Source: Phoma sp. XZ068
Lineage: Eukaryota; Ascomycota; Dothideomycetes; Pleosporales; Didymellaceae
DNA: 64,000 nucleotides
Assembly (NCBI GenBank): GCA_004835665.1
Contig: RBKR01000024.1
Span: forward strand, 248,001 to 312,000
Direction: 5' to 3'
The notes beneath the pieces are model-generated. The model saw only the letters and a program-made list of their open reading frames with translations. It did no database searches and had not been told where the DNA came from. Made by a program: the position numbers and the translations under genes. Shown one piece after another: positions 10,049-20,889 of this stretch (position 1 is its first letter; the number at the start of each line of letters is the position of its first letter).

Positions 10049-13000
10049 AACACCCCTACAACATCACAGCCTACAACAGGCGTCAACAACCCAGCCTACC
10101 GAGCAAACAACTCCGCGTGTGCTGGGCTAATGTCAGCAGGAGCTCGCCCTGGCACATCACAATGCTAGAGGTGGCCTTCCAGAAGGGCATAGACGTGGTG
10201 TGCGTACAGGAGCCCTTCACATGTGCCAAGTCCAGAACTTCTACCCACCCTGGTTTCATACACCTCGCACCTATCAGCACCTGGGACAGCCCCAACACAC
10301 CAGGCTCAGCCCGCCCTAGGGTGATGACCTACATCCGCAAAGGACACCACCTACGATACCAGGCTAGAGAGAGCCTCAACCACCCAGACATGCTGTGGGC
10401 TGTAGTGAATGGAGTTGCCATACTCAACTGCTACAGACAGCCACACACCCCAGACGTCATCCAATACGTCACACATCTCATACCTCCTCAACTCTGCCTT
10501 GTAGGGGGCGACTTTAACGCCAGACACGAATCCTTTGAGCCTACTATCACTGCAGCCAACGGAGGTGTGGAGCTAGCTAGATGGGCTGCTAACGCCTCTA
10601 TGGACTACATTGGTGTGCCAGGGCAGCCAACACACTGCGCTGGCCATGTCCTGGACCTTACCTTCTCTAACATCCCATTCGCCCAGTCTGCTGTGGATGC
10701 TAGCATGCACAGCGGGTCAGACCATGAGACGATAGTAACCTCTGTTCCCCTCTCCACTCCAGGCACTCCGCATCTAGAACAGTACCATTACAGGGTCCCC
10801 GAGGCAAGCCTACCCAAGTTCGCTGGGCTAGTGGAGATGGGTGTCCAGAACATCCCAGACCCGCTTGCAACACAGGACGCAGCACAGCTAGAGGAATGTG
10901 TCGCGCTGCTTACAGAGACCATACAGCACTCTGTACAGACAGCAGGCAAGCCCGACCGCAAGGAAGGCCGCGCTGCACCATGGTGGACCAAGGAGTGCAA
11001 AACTGCCTACCAGGCCTACAAACAGGCTAGACAGCTCGGCTCTGGCAGTCTACTAGAGGAGAGACAGGCCTTCAAGACTACCGTCCGACAGGCCAAGAGG
11101 CAGTACTGGAGGCATGTCATCGACAATGCCAAGGACGATAAAGGCCTGTTCAAGATCATTGCCTGGCACAAGCTCACACCAGAGAACCAGGACACTCCTC
11201 TTGTAGTGAATGGCACAACCATATCTGACTCGCTGGAGAAGGCAGAGGCGCTTCGAGAGCAAGTCCTCAACCGGTACACGGCAGAGGATGACCTCAGACA
11301 CTACCCAGGCCAGGAGAATGCAGATCCCCTCCCGTGGAGCACACACATCTCACTAGAGGAAACGGAGCGAAACACGGTAGGGGTCTCGAGCACCTCACCA
11401 GGCACTGACCGCTCTACTGTGCGACTACTCCGTGCCTGCTGGGCTCAGGTTGGGGAACTCATACGAAGAATCTTCCAGCGATGCCTTGAGCTCAACCACT
11501 TCCCAGCACAGTGGAAGCTTGCAGAGGTGGCAATGATACCCAAGACGGGGAGGACTGACCGAACGTCGCCCCGCTCCTGGAGACCTATAGCGCTTCTCTC
11601 TTGCATTGGAAAGGGACTTGAACGAACAGTAGCCAGAAGAATCGCGTGGACGGCCATGACACACAAGATCCTCAGCCCCCAGCATGGCGGCGCCCTCCCA
11701 AAACGCTCTGCAGCAGACCTCACTGCAGCGTTCACCCACGACACTGAAGCAGCATGGATACTTGGAAAGCATGTCACTATGGTCACCCTAGATGTGCAAG
11801 GCGCCTTTGATGCGCTCCTCAAGAACCGCCTGTTACACCGAATGGCCCAACAGGGCTGGCCACAAAGGACCATGCTCTTTGTAGACTCGTTCCTCACGGC
11901 CCGGAGGGTTCGGGTCCGCCTTGGACAGGTCACTACTCCTAGCTACCCTGTCGCCTGTGGCACACCCCAAGGCTCGCCTCTCTCGCCTGTCCTGTACACG
12001 CTGTACCTAGCCGAGCTACTATCTATGGACACAGAACGGAGGTTTGGATATGCAGACGACGTGTGTCTATACCGGGCCTCACACTCTATGGACAACAACG
12101 TGGAGCTGCTAGCATCCGATCTACGGCAGATCAGAGCATGGGGCGAGGCGAACAAGGTCACCTTTGCCCCAGAAAAGCAGGAAATGATACACCTGACTAG
12201 ACAGCGGAGCAGCTATGCACCACCATGTGTTGTAGACGAGCAGCTCACCATCCACCCTATCCTCCCAGGTGGAGAGCACAGCCAGCCAGCCCTGCGTTGG
12301 CTAGGAATGTGGTTTGACCGCAGACTTACCTTTCGTCGACATGTAGCCACACGCACTGCCAAAGCTGCCAAGGTAGCCTATCATATTCGCAGCCTAGCTA
12401 GGTCTACCTATGGACCACCAGCCAGCTCCCTCCGCAAGGCTACTATTGCCTGTGTGTACCCGTCGCTTCTGTATGGGACGGAGTGCTGGTACAGAGGCCG
12501 CACGAAACAACCACACTCACTCAAACCAGGCGGGCCGCAAGAGGTCAGCGCTTACATTGGATGGCACATAGCTGCTATAGACAAGACACTCGCTATAGCA
12601 GCAAGGGGCATCCTACCAGCGTGGAGAACAACGCCTATAGCTACACTCTTACGTGACGCCGGACTGCTCTCGGCAGCAGTCGCACTCGAGGAAGCTAAGC
12701 TCAGATTTGCAACCCATCTGCGCACTACAGATGCAGACCACCCTCTTACTAGGCGCACAGCGGTACCTATCGTAAACAGGGGCGTAAAAACCGGACAACC
12801 CCAGCGAGTCAAGACGAAAGTCCAGCAGATGGCTTCTCTTCTACCAGAAATCCCTAGGACCACGCTAACAGCCCCTCACTACTCAACTGGCTGCCGAACG
12901 GACCCAACGCTCGGCATAAACAAGAAGACTGCAGCCACGGCTTTCAATGAATGGTGGGCCCAGCTCTCGCCACTAGATGTCACTATCTTCTCAGATGGCT

Positions 13001-13875
13001 CTGAACAGTACACAAAAGAAGGAGAAAAGCGGGTTACCTACGGCTTTGCAGTCTATCAGAACAGAAAGCAACTGCAGACTGGACGCGGCTCACTCCACCC
13101 TACCTCGCACGTCTTTGACGCTGAGGCAGTAGGCGCGTGGAGAGGCCTCCAGCACACTATAAGACAACCCGAGCTCCGCACCCACCGAATCTGGCTGTGC
13201 ATAGACAGCACCTCAGTGATATGGTGCCTCAGGGGCGACGCACCCCCTACCTCGCAATGGGCCTTTCTTGAGTGCCACGGCGCCATGGATACACACGACG
13301 TCTCCATCAAATGGGCCCCTGGACACCTGGGCATTGAAGGGAACGAGGCAGCAGACAGACTAGCCAATCTGGAAGCCCAGCACCCATCACCCCCGACTGG
13401 AAAAGCCGCTCTGCCTACACTCTCGGGCATCAAGACAGTGGCCCGCAAGACACTGCGCCGCACACAACGAACCTGGTGGTCTGACAAGAAGACCAAGCTC
13501 TCGAGATGGTACAAGAGCTGGGACTTGGACTATGCACCGCGCAGAGGTCCTAAGGAGCTAGATCTACCAAGAGCCATCCTAGCGAAACTGCTTTCTATCC
13601 GGACTAGACATGGCGATTTCGCCTGGTACCACCGAAAGTACAACCATAAGGATGCAAACCTCACCTGCTCATGCAGACAGGACAAGACACCAGAGCACCT
13701 TGCGCTATGCCGCAAGACTCTAGGGACCTTTAGTAGATGGCCACTACGACCACCTATACCACCATCTAGCCAGGCTGAGGGCCTAGCGTACACTGCAGCA
13801 CTAGTCGGTGATCCAGAGGCCTTTGAAGCCTTTATTAAACTCACACAGTACTACACTAGGATCTGCCCTCGCTAG
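10042..13875 (+). CDS. LINE ORF2: endonuclease, reverse transcriptase and RNase H (1277 aa), intact
   Basis: Domains in order: AP-like endonuclease (VQEP near residue 50, GGDFNARH near 155, LDLTFSN, SDHETI); reverse transcriptase (SWRPIALLSCIGKGLE, LDVQGAFDALL, CGTPQGSPLSPVLY, catalytic FGYADDVCLY near 670); RNase H (TIFSDGSEQ, DAEAVGAWRGL, IDSTSVIWCL, WAPGHLGIEGNEAADRLA); and a terminal Cys/His cluster (CSCRQDKTPEHLALC). The enzyme nicks target DNA and primes reverse transcription at the nick. Presence of an RNase H domain and the two-ORF layout fit the Tad1 clade. No stop or frameshift in 1277 codons, so the element could be autonomous. Confidence 0.95.
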   Translation: MLEHPYNITAYNRRQQPSLPSKQLRVCWANVSRSSPWHITMLEVAFQKGIDVVCVQEPFTCAKSRTSTHPGFIHLAPISTWDSPNTPGSARPRVMTYIRKGHHLRYQARESLNHPDMLWAVVNGVAILNCYRQPHTPDVIQYVTHLIPPQLCLVGGDFNARHESFEPTITAANGGVELARWAANASMDYIGVPGQPTHCAGHVLDLTFSNIPFAQSAVDASMHSGSDHETIVTSVPLSTPGTPHLEQYHYRVPEASLPKFAGLVEMGVQNIPDPLATQDAAQLEECVALLTETIQHSVQTAGKPDRKEGRAAPWWTKECKTAYQAYKQARQLGSGSLLEERQAFKTTVRQAKRQYWRHVIDNAKDDKGLFKIIAWHKLTPENQDTPLVVNGTTISDSLEKAEALREQVLNRYTAEDDLRHYPGQENADPLPWSTHISLEETERNTVGVSSTSPGTDRSTVRLLRACWAQVGELIRRIFQRCLELNHFPAQWKLAEVAMIPKTGRTDRTSPRSWRPIALLSCIGKGLERTVARRIAWTAMTHKILSPQHGGALPKRSAADLTAAFTHDTEAAWILGKHVTMVTLDVQGAFDALLKNRLLHRMAQQGWPQRTMLFVDSFLTARRVRVRLGQVTTPSYPVACGTPQGSPLSPVLYTLYLAELLSMDTERRFGYADDVCLYRASHSMDNNVELLASDLRQIRAWGEANKVTFAPEKQEMIHLTRQRSSYAPPCVVDEQLTIHPILPGGEHSQPALRWLGMWFDRRLTFRRHVATRTAKAAKVAYHIRSLARSTYGPPASSLRKATIACVYPSLLYGTECWYRGRTKQPHSLKPGGPQEVSAYIGWHIAAIDKTLAIAARGILPAWRTTPIATLLRDAGLLSAAVALEEAKLRFATHLRTTDADHPLTRRTAVPIVNRGVKTGQPQRVKTKVQQMASLLPEIPRTTLTAPHYSTGCRTDPTLGINKKTAATAFNEWWAQLSPLDVTIFSDGSEQYTKEGEKRVTYGFAVYQNRKQLQTGRGSLHPTSHVFDAEAVGAWRGLQHTIRQPELRTHRIWLCIDSTSVIWCLRGDAPPTSQWAFLECHGAMDTHDVSIKWAPGHLGIEGNEAADRLANLEAQHPSPPTGKAALPTLSGIKTVARKTLRRTQRTWWSDKKTKLSRWYKSWDLDYAPRRGPKELDLPRAILAKLLSIRTRHGDFAWYHRKYNHKDANLTCSCRQDKTPEHLALCRKTLGTFSRWPLRPPIPPSSQAEGLAYTAALVGDPEAFEAFIKLTQYYTRICPR

Positions 13876-13879
13876 CTCT

Positions 13880-14021
13880 TGCAGCCCTGCAACAGCAACA
13901 GGCAATGCAGCACCCAGCAGAACTAGGTCCAGCACCATAGCTGCAACACTCCCCACCCCTCTTCCCCTCTCTCTTCCCCCACCCACCCACACACACACTC
14001 ACACACACACACACACACACA

Positions 14022-14078
<57 letters not shown>

Positions 14079-14468
14079 CACATGGATGCCTCAAAATGCA
14101 AGGAAATCACCTAATGTACATACACCGCTCAGCCTCCCCAACTGGAAGGGGAGCTGTTGTTCTGAAATGGTAGCAATACCCGCGCAGGCAAGAAATGCTT
14201 TCTAAGGTAGTGTCAGCACAATAATTCCATAGCTTAGCACGTCGTATATGCCCTTCGGGAGGCGAGATGGTGGACCTAATCCCCATCAACTAGACGAAAA
14301 ATGAATACCAACCAACCAACCAACCATCCTACCAACCCAACAGCAGCAAGCGATGCAGCACCTAGCAAGAGTAGGTTCAGCACAACAGCTGCAATGCTCC
14401 CCACCCCTCCTCCTCCCTTTCTACCCCCTCCGGCCCCCTCTTTCCCCTACGCGCACACTCACACACAC

Positions 14469-14544
<76 letters not shown>

Positions 14545-14797
14545 CATATAGATGCCTCAGAATGCAAGGAAATCACCCTAATGTACATACATCGCTCAGC
14601 CTCCCCAACTGGACGGGGAGCTGTAGTTCTGAAATGGTAGCATTACCCGCGTACGCAAGAAATGCTTTCTAAGGGAGTGTAGCAGCACTGTAATTCCATA
14701 GCTTAGCACGTCGTATATGCCCTTCGGGAGGCGAGATGGTGGACTTCATCCCCATCAACCAGACGTAAAATGAATACCAACCAATCCTACCAACCCA
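13880..14797 (+). repeat. Tandem duplication of the LINE 3' region with two compound microsatellites
   Basis: Unit 1 (about 13880-14340) and unit 2 (about 14341-14797) align along their length: CCCCACCCCTC start, microsatellite, GATGCCTCA, TTCCATAGCTTAGCACG, GGAGGCGAGATGGTGGAC and a CCAACC-rich end. Roughly 90% identical by eye. Microsatellites: (CA)n(CT)n at about 13990-14076 and (CT)n at about 14468-14541. ORFs across these tracts are artefacts of dinucleotide repetition. Confidence 0.85.
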
Positions 14798-15391
14798 AAT
14801 AGAATCCTTAAGAAGTTTACCACCCCTCCTCCTCAGCAAGATCGCGAAGGCTCTACCACCTCAGCACTAAGCGCGGGCGACTGGAGAGGCACGAGTCGCC
14901 TTTTAAGAGCGGCGGTTGAAGATATAACTACTCTAGCAGCCAAGGAGCTTGAGCCTCAGGTTCACTCTCAGATTATCAAGCACAACCTCCGCGATGGCGA
15001 GCTTGAAGGCGTCAAACGTTCACTGCGGCGCAAGAAGAAGCCTAAGAAGCGTAGTGCAGTTACAAGGCTTGAACAAGAGGGTTACAGCCAAGGTGGAGCC
15101 TTACTCCTTTCCCCTAAGGCGATCACTAGATACGGAGAATTTACAGCGCTGGTAGAGCAGGAAGAACTGCACGCACAACAACAGAAAGCTGCCCAGAAGG
15201 CAGAGAGGGTAGTTAGGAGGGAAAGCAGGCAAAGAATGCTTGAAGAGAGGCGCCAAAGGGTCGCTAATACTAAGGTTGAAAGGGAGGCGCGGAGGGTACA
15301 GAAAGAGGCAGATCAGGCGGCAAAGCGCGAGGAGAAAAAGCGCACAAAGAAAGCCAAAGAACTGTGGGGTAGCATCCTCTTGAAGAGCTGA
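14798..15391 (+). pseudogene. pogo-type transposase family D, C-terminal third only
   Basis: The frame opens straight after the LINE with NPNRILKKFTTPPP, the position where the DDE domain passes into the tail, then GDWRGTSRLLRAAVEDI, SPKAI and a long Arg/Lys/Glu/Gln coiled tail ending ILLKS at a TGA (15389-15391). This is not the tail of family C, which fills the other side of the LINE, so the two flanks come from different elements. No stop in about 195 codons. The catalytic domain is missing. Confidence 0.75.
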
Positions 15392-16569
15392 TGGGAAAGA
15401 TTCAAAAGTTCGAAGACCCATGCTAGGGTTCCTGCATGGGTAGGCATGGTCGTTGCGGGATAGCTGGCGATCCGTTCTTGGAGGGAGGGGAAGGAATCCT
15501 TAGACTAGTCTATCGTAGCCTTCCCGAGTAACCCGCGTGTCATTCTTCAGTGTCATGATGATAGCACCCTGTCCTTAAGTGTATTGTTGAACTTAGCGCA
15601 ACGTGTGCTCGTTTGTTCGTGTGCTTCGGCAATGGGATACCTCGGCACAGCCTGCCTTGCCTTGAGTGACATCGCGGCTCCTTCTATAGCAAGTTTTAGG
15701 AGCGCCATTGCTACATCTGAAAGAAATGTATGCCACGGATGGAAAGAAAACGGGGAAGGAAATACGGATTCCGCACGCAGGTTACCAGGAGGTCCAGACA
15801 CTGGCCTTAATTTTTGAAGCAGCGTGCTAGACAGGGTTGAACTGTCGATCTCCATGATTCACCGAATTGCTGAGGACCCCGAGGAGAAAAAGAATAAGGA
15901 TGCAGGTACCACACGTACCGGACGCCTCACCCTGCACAGGGACACGGGATGGATTGCAGATCATTAGATTGAATGGCTTAGCGCTATGCAGGCACCTCGC
16001 CCGATTATTTCTGGCAATGCGCTAGCAGATACGGCGTGAGGGATCTACCGCTAACTTAGCCCAGTCTCCTGATTTTTTTGGCTAGCTAGGTTCTCGCAAC
16101 ACCTTCCCTATCTCGAGCGGCTAGCAAGTTCACGTGGGACCCCACTACACAGCCACTAACAGCCATAATGGCTGATGATCCCGAAAAGTGGAGCTAAAGT
16201 CAAAGTAGCGTAGGGCAATTGTGGCGTTTGGAAGATAGAAGGGGGGGAAAGCACTACTCGCCTAACATGCCAACCCCGAGGCCTTAGCGCGGCTTCTGAA
16301 AGGATTCCAGCCACGCTTGTCCTCTCGCTTGCTATCAAAATGCCTTGGCAGCTCGAAGCTCGGGTTGGAAGAACATAGTACGGGTACTTGTACCATATCA
16401 ATTGCGTGATCTCATCTCCCCCTACACCCATCACTCGACATCTCCCCGCTTTATGTAGCTGTATCTGTTTGGCCCACTGCGGAGTCGCCCTTCCATCGAC
16501 TTGGGAAGAAGTTCACAGACAGTTCCCTTGCAGATTGTTTCAGGAATTCTCAGACACTCGATCGCCAAA
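15392..16569. other. No recognisable gene
   Basis: Short ORFs in both orientations, none with motifs. The first part may be the untranslated 3' end of the family D element; no terminal repeat could be identified. Confidence 0.4.
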
Positions 16570-16967
16570 ATGGGTTCGCCCTTCCGCATGATGCTTCAAC
16601 TATGGTTGCTGGGCCTGTCGTGAGTTGCGTTGGCACAAGAGACAAGTACGTCAAAGCTTCCAGCGTGTGCTGTAATTGCACTCTGGCTTCACTTCGTCAT
16701 CGCCTGCGCTAACCTGTGCTAGCAGCAATGTTTCTTGTTGGTGCTTTCGGCACGAATGCTTGCAGTCCAACAGACCAAGCATGCATCTGCACGAATGAGA
16801 ATTTTCAATCTAAAGTCATTCTATGTGTGACTGCCAGCGGCTCGATTCTCGAAGCGTTGAGTACGCACATTGCACTGATCTTTGGATAAAGACCACGGAC
16901 TGATGAGTGTGTAGCTACGAGGAACATCAGCTTGACCAATTGCGGATCACCTATTCGCGATGGCGGG
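16570..16967 (+). pseudogene. CFEM-domain protein, N-terminal fragment
   Basis: ATG at 16570 starts a signal-peptide-like stretch (FRMMLQLWLLGLS) broken by a TGA just before VALAQET. After a plausible intron (GTACGT...CTAGCAG) the frame gives FGTNACSPTDQACICTN and VILCVTASG, then, across a second intron (GTACGC...GTGTAG), EALTTRNISLTNCGSPIRD. This is the spaced-cysteine pattern of CFEM domains, which are extracellular in fungal receptors and surface proteins. One expected Cys (TASC) is Gly. Nothing recognisable follows Asp, so membrane segments that would follow in a receptor are absent. Truncated and non-functional as read. Confidence 0.6.
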
Positions 16968-19131
16968 TTACGCGCTCAATCCTTGCAGAAGGGGCGCCAT
17001 TTCGCGTTTCCTCCGATGCTATCCTCCGATGCTATCCCCCGATGATGCTGAGCCACTTGTGACTTCAGCTACCTCCCAAAAACCCCATAGCTGTCGACTT
17101 CTCGTACTCACCTCTGGGAATGCTGCGGACCCCACAGCCCGCCTTGTATTATGCGATGCCGGTGTCCCGGTAAACCCAAGAGGACGACGTGCTTTCCAAG
17201 TAATGATTGGCTCCACTATACAGATCTCATTGCAGTCAAGTTTGCAGTAGACTTTGGAGCAGCGGATACAGTTGCCAACAAGAAGCATGAGCGAAGAAAT
17301 CTTAGACCTCCTTCCACGTTCCAGGATTGTGAAACATAACCAGGAAATACAAGTATCACATGCCGACTGCTGACACTGTCTAGAAACAGCGTGTTCACAC
17401 GTGTCTATGCGACACAAGTCTGTATACATCAATCATTCCAACTGGTTGAAGGTAAACTTGAGATACAGAGAGGTGTACAGCCTGAAAACCGAGGCTAGCT
17501 GTTCCGTCTGCTTACAAGATCAAAGCCGACTGTCCGGTACAGTCCAGAGCATGTCGGAAGGATCACAGAACATCAAACTTTATTCATTAGGTGGCGCATC
17601 CTAACTCTCGGGGTATAATGCATATCCACTGCTAGCCACCTCTCAGTCATAACGCCCCACCAAACTTGCTTTTCCTCATATCATATATACGCTCGCTGCA
17701 GCCAATACACCGAACCTAACTTTAGCCTCTTCATACGGGCTTTGCCAATATCCGACTCTACCCGATGCCTTCAAGCGCGTTGTAATGGTCGTACAAACAC
17801 TTATTAGGCCCCAACTGCGGCCTTAGTACGCGATTACGACCAGCCGGATTCACATATGAATGCTGTCCGCTCCCGGCATCAAGTGTATCTTGCATCCAAG
17901 GGAGCCCACATTGGCATCACGTCAGCCGAACCGGACATAGCTGCGGAGAAAGTGTGGCTGAAACCGAGTATGATCAAATCAATCAACCAATCAATCAATC
18001 AACCAGGTAGGCGGAAGGAGAGTCATATTTGTGCCGGTGTACATACCCAACCTGTGTGCTCGGAGGACCAAGTAATAGGACCGAGAGGAGATGAGCAGTA
18101 GGGTGGAGGTGATCAGTGGGCTGGGGTGGACCGGGCGCTTGGCCGGTCCTGAAGGTCTGCGAGGGCGCAGGCCATGGGTATGTGAATGCTCAAACTGTCA
18201 GTCGGTGACCTGAGTTCATCATCTCTTGCACTGACTGAATGGTGAGTAGAAGTAGATGCAATTTCCTTGCTTTAGCACAAGCAGCGCACGATTCGCCCAT
18301 GTCGTGCCCCACATCGCGCACAAACGTGATCACTCGAGCCAGTAGCAGGCTTTGGAGCGACAGCTCCGCCACGAAGTCGATGATCGGCGCGCTACTGATG
18401 GTTCCCTCCCCACGGCGGATTGTGTCGGTTGAAGCCGCCGGCAATCTCCGCCTTTGTGTGCAAGTCATGCAACATGTCTCTTTCGACCACCTCCCGACCA
18501 TACCCGAACAGCTTAGCCTATGCCACTACCGTCTCATATTGCCCTCGTTCTGTTGAGGAGCCTGAGGCGACAGCAATTTGAATAGGCTTCAACCACGAGA
18601 GAGCGACATAACATGCGTCTTTGGCGGCGGAGCGCAACCGCGTTGCTACATAAATCCGAGCCAAGGTGACCTGATAGCCTCATTCCCCTACTCTTTCAGG
18701 AATACTGCGCCGAACTAGATTCCCCTGCGCCGATTTCTCAGGCGGATCGAAAGATCTTTAAGCGCTAGGACGCGGCAGAAACCACAGTACGTTCTTGAGT
18801 GTGGAGAACGACAATCCAAAAAATGTCTAACGTGATGGGCGGGATGGTCAATGTCCGTTTCGCTAAGCTCAAGTCTAATTGACACTATGTTCCCTCGCGA
18901 AAAGACAGCATGGGCTGTGCACCTCTACTGACTCAATGCGCTGGACAAGAGATGATCCTCAATCAGAAGCCGATGTACAACGAATAATTACTGCCTTCCC
19001 TCCAAGGAGGCAGCAGCTTTTCAGATCGAATTCATCTGCTTTCTGTTTTACACAGTATCTTTGGGTGAGAAATCCATATCACCGCCTTTGCGAAGTGAAG
19101 TCGCTAAGGAGTCATCAGGCAAGTTTGAACA
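16968..19131. other. No supported gene; short tandem and (AATC)n-type repeats
   Basis: A minus-strand ORF (17019-17432) is Cys-rich but has no recognised pattern; a minus ORF at 18190-18501 is also unassigned. A 13-bp tandem CCTCCGATGCTAT lies near 17012-17040, and an (AATC)n-like tract near 17977-18003. The 600 bp before 19132 may include the promoter of the membrane protein gene. Confidence 0.35.
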
Positions 19132-20480
19132 ATGTCCCAAGCTGCAATGCCGCCACCTGAGGGTGTGGTTTCGAACTTGCAACACCCTACAGATGTCCTT
19201 CGGACAATAAACTTTGTCACGCAGGCGCTGACTCTTGCATCCTGTTCCTTCTTCGTTTCCATCAGAGCAATTTACAAGATCAGAGCAGTCGGTTTCGACC
19301 TTGCCGTCGATGACTGTACGCTGTGCCAGGCCTTTCGCTACAAAGCCAGACTGAAAAATGGTAGACCTTACGTTCATCTCATGGATTCTCATGGTTGGAT
19401 ACTGCGTCTGTGGTATTTTCCGTAAGTACGCCGTCCGATTTCAGCGCCCTGTATACCGATGTTAGCGATACCAGTCAGCCTTCATGGAGGAGGATACCAC
19501 ATGTGGGAAGTACCTGGAACAGCAGTTGTCCATTACTTCCAGGTAGGTGTGCAGGCAACCCTCACCGCCTTGTTGCGACTGACGAGATCTGCACAGGCAG
19601 CGTATGCTGCTACAATCTTCTACGCACCGATGATTCTTTTCATCAAACTTAGTCTTCTCTCCCTAATCGCACGAATTTTCGCCCCTTATAAAAAGCGAGT
19701 ACAAGGCATTTACGCCCTTGGAGGCATGTTGGTCATCTACTACATCATCTCCCTTGTCTTGAAGATTCGAATTTGTTGGCCTATTTCAGCCTACTGGAAG
19801 GGACAGACGGAAAAGTGTCTCAATCAGTCCGCTGTTATCACTGCAGACTCGATCATCAGCACGGTGACTGATGCGATCATTCTCCTCCTGCCCTTACCTT
19901 TGACCTGGTCTTTACAGCTTCCACGCAAAAAGAAGCTGCGCGTCAGCGGCATGCTGGCTGTCGGGGGTCTTGCCACTGCCTTTAGCGCATGGCGCCTGCA
20001 TCTCATTCTGATGGAGGGCAAGTCGCCCGATGCCACCATAATCTTCGTTCAGGTCGTACTATCAGGGTAAGTCAGCACGTTGAGATTGGCTGGCCTTTAC
20101 TAATAGATCACAGCAACGCTGAAGCTGGGATCGCCCTCATCTGCACCTGCCTTCCGGCTTTGGTTGCGCAATTGAATATCCTAAAAACCCGCGTCGGCTA
20201 TGGCTCTTCTCGGTCCACTGGACTTTGCGACAACGCTTCTGGTGCCCACAAATTGTCGACTCTTCACTCTTCTCGCCATGGTGCGGGCAAAGAGAAGTAC
20301 AAGGTTGACCTGGAAGCCTCATCCGATGAAGCAGGTTTAGTGAGCCATGCTCAAGGGAATGCCTCACTGGAGCGAGATATTACGCAGTTTGGTGCTATTA
20401 TGCGCAAGGTCGAAGTAACGCATACGGTCACCTATGCGACGAGCGCCTCCGGCAAGGACAGCAAGGCCGAGAGCCGGTAA
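19132..20480 (+). CDS. SAT4/rhodopsin-type integral membrane protein (384 aa, five exons)
   Basis: Exons 19132-19315, 19365-19421, 19466-19542, 19597-20066 and 20114-20480; introns of 49, 44, 54 and 47 nt all have GT...AG ends, and the exon sum (1155 nt) is in frame. Splicing restores the family pattern FDLAVDDYLTFISWIL, HGGGYHMWEV, AATIFYAPMILFIKLSLLSL, ICWPISAYW and SGNAEAGIALIC. Around seven hydrophobic segments are visible between residues 20 and 290; the C-terminal ~95 residues are hydrophilic and probably cytosolic. The family (fungal rhodopsin-like, near PTH11-type receptors) sits in membranes; ligand and role are unknown here. The intact frame contrasts with its broken neighbours. Confidence 0.85.
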
Positions 20481-20889
20481 AGGCTATCTTAAAAAGCGTT
20501 TCCCACTTCGAAGGCAAATTCCCTGGAATTAACTGTTCGATAAGCTCATTGTATGAGTGATGTCATGCTTCAAGATGTAGAATGTTTCAAGACGTAGAAC
20601 CTTTCGAGCTTCAACTTATCGTAATCAAGTGATCCTTCGCATGCTCGGTGGAAAGGCCAATGGGTCCCGGTTGTTTCCAAGCGATTCGACTGATTTATGC
20701 AGAAAGATGAACTAGAAGCAATCCAGGTAAGTATATAAGGGGAGTGGACCACTAGTTTACTGACTGACGATAGGACACCATTTCGTGACAGAAGGCGACG
20801 CAAGTGAAGAAATTCACAGTACAACGCATGTAGAGGATAGCAACATCGTGTCCGATCCGCAAAAGAACAAAGGCCACGTGGTTACTGGG
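20481..20889. other. No recognisable gene
   Basis: Downstream flank of the membrane protein gene. A TATA-like GTATATAAGG lies near 20731. No coding motifs. Confidence 0.35.

Larger units (their letters stand above)
8245..14797 (+). mobile_element. Tad1-like LINE (non-LTR retrotransposon), apparently full length
   Basis: A ~150-nt leader precedes two long overlapping ORFs, followed by a 3' region with a compound (CA)n(CT)n tract and a CCAAC-rich tail. The left boundary is set by comparison with uninterrupted family C copy 2, which diverges at 8245. The right boundary near 14797 is where family D transposase sequence begins. Neither ORF shows RIP-type stops, so insertion probably postdates the damage to family C copy 1. 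The 3' region is present twice in tandem. Confidence 0.88.

Noticed and set aside
11016..13844. Several minus-strand ORFs of 70-160 codons opposite LINE ORF2
   Set aside because: Antisense shadows of a GC-rich coding region; no motifs and no consistent splice structure.
13980..14110. ORFs on both strands made of Leu/Ser or Arg/Glu dipeptides
   Set aside because: They arise from CT and CA dinucleotide tracts, which are open in several frames; not genes.
17019..17432. Cys-rich minus-strand ORF as a possible small secreted effector
   Set aside because: No signal peptide at the start and no regular cysteine pattern; insufficient support.
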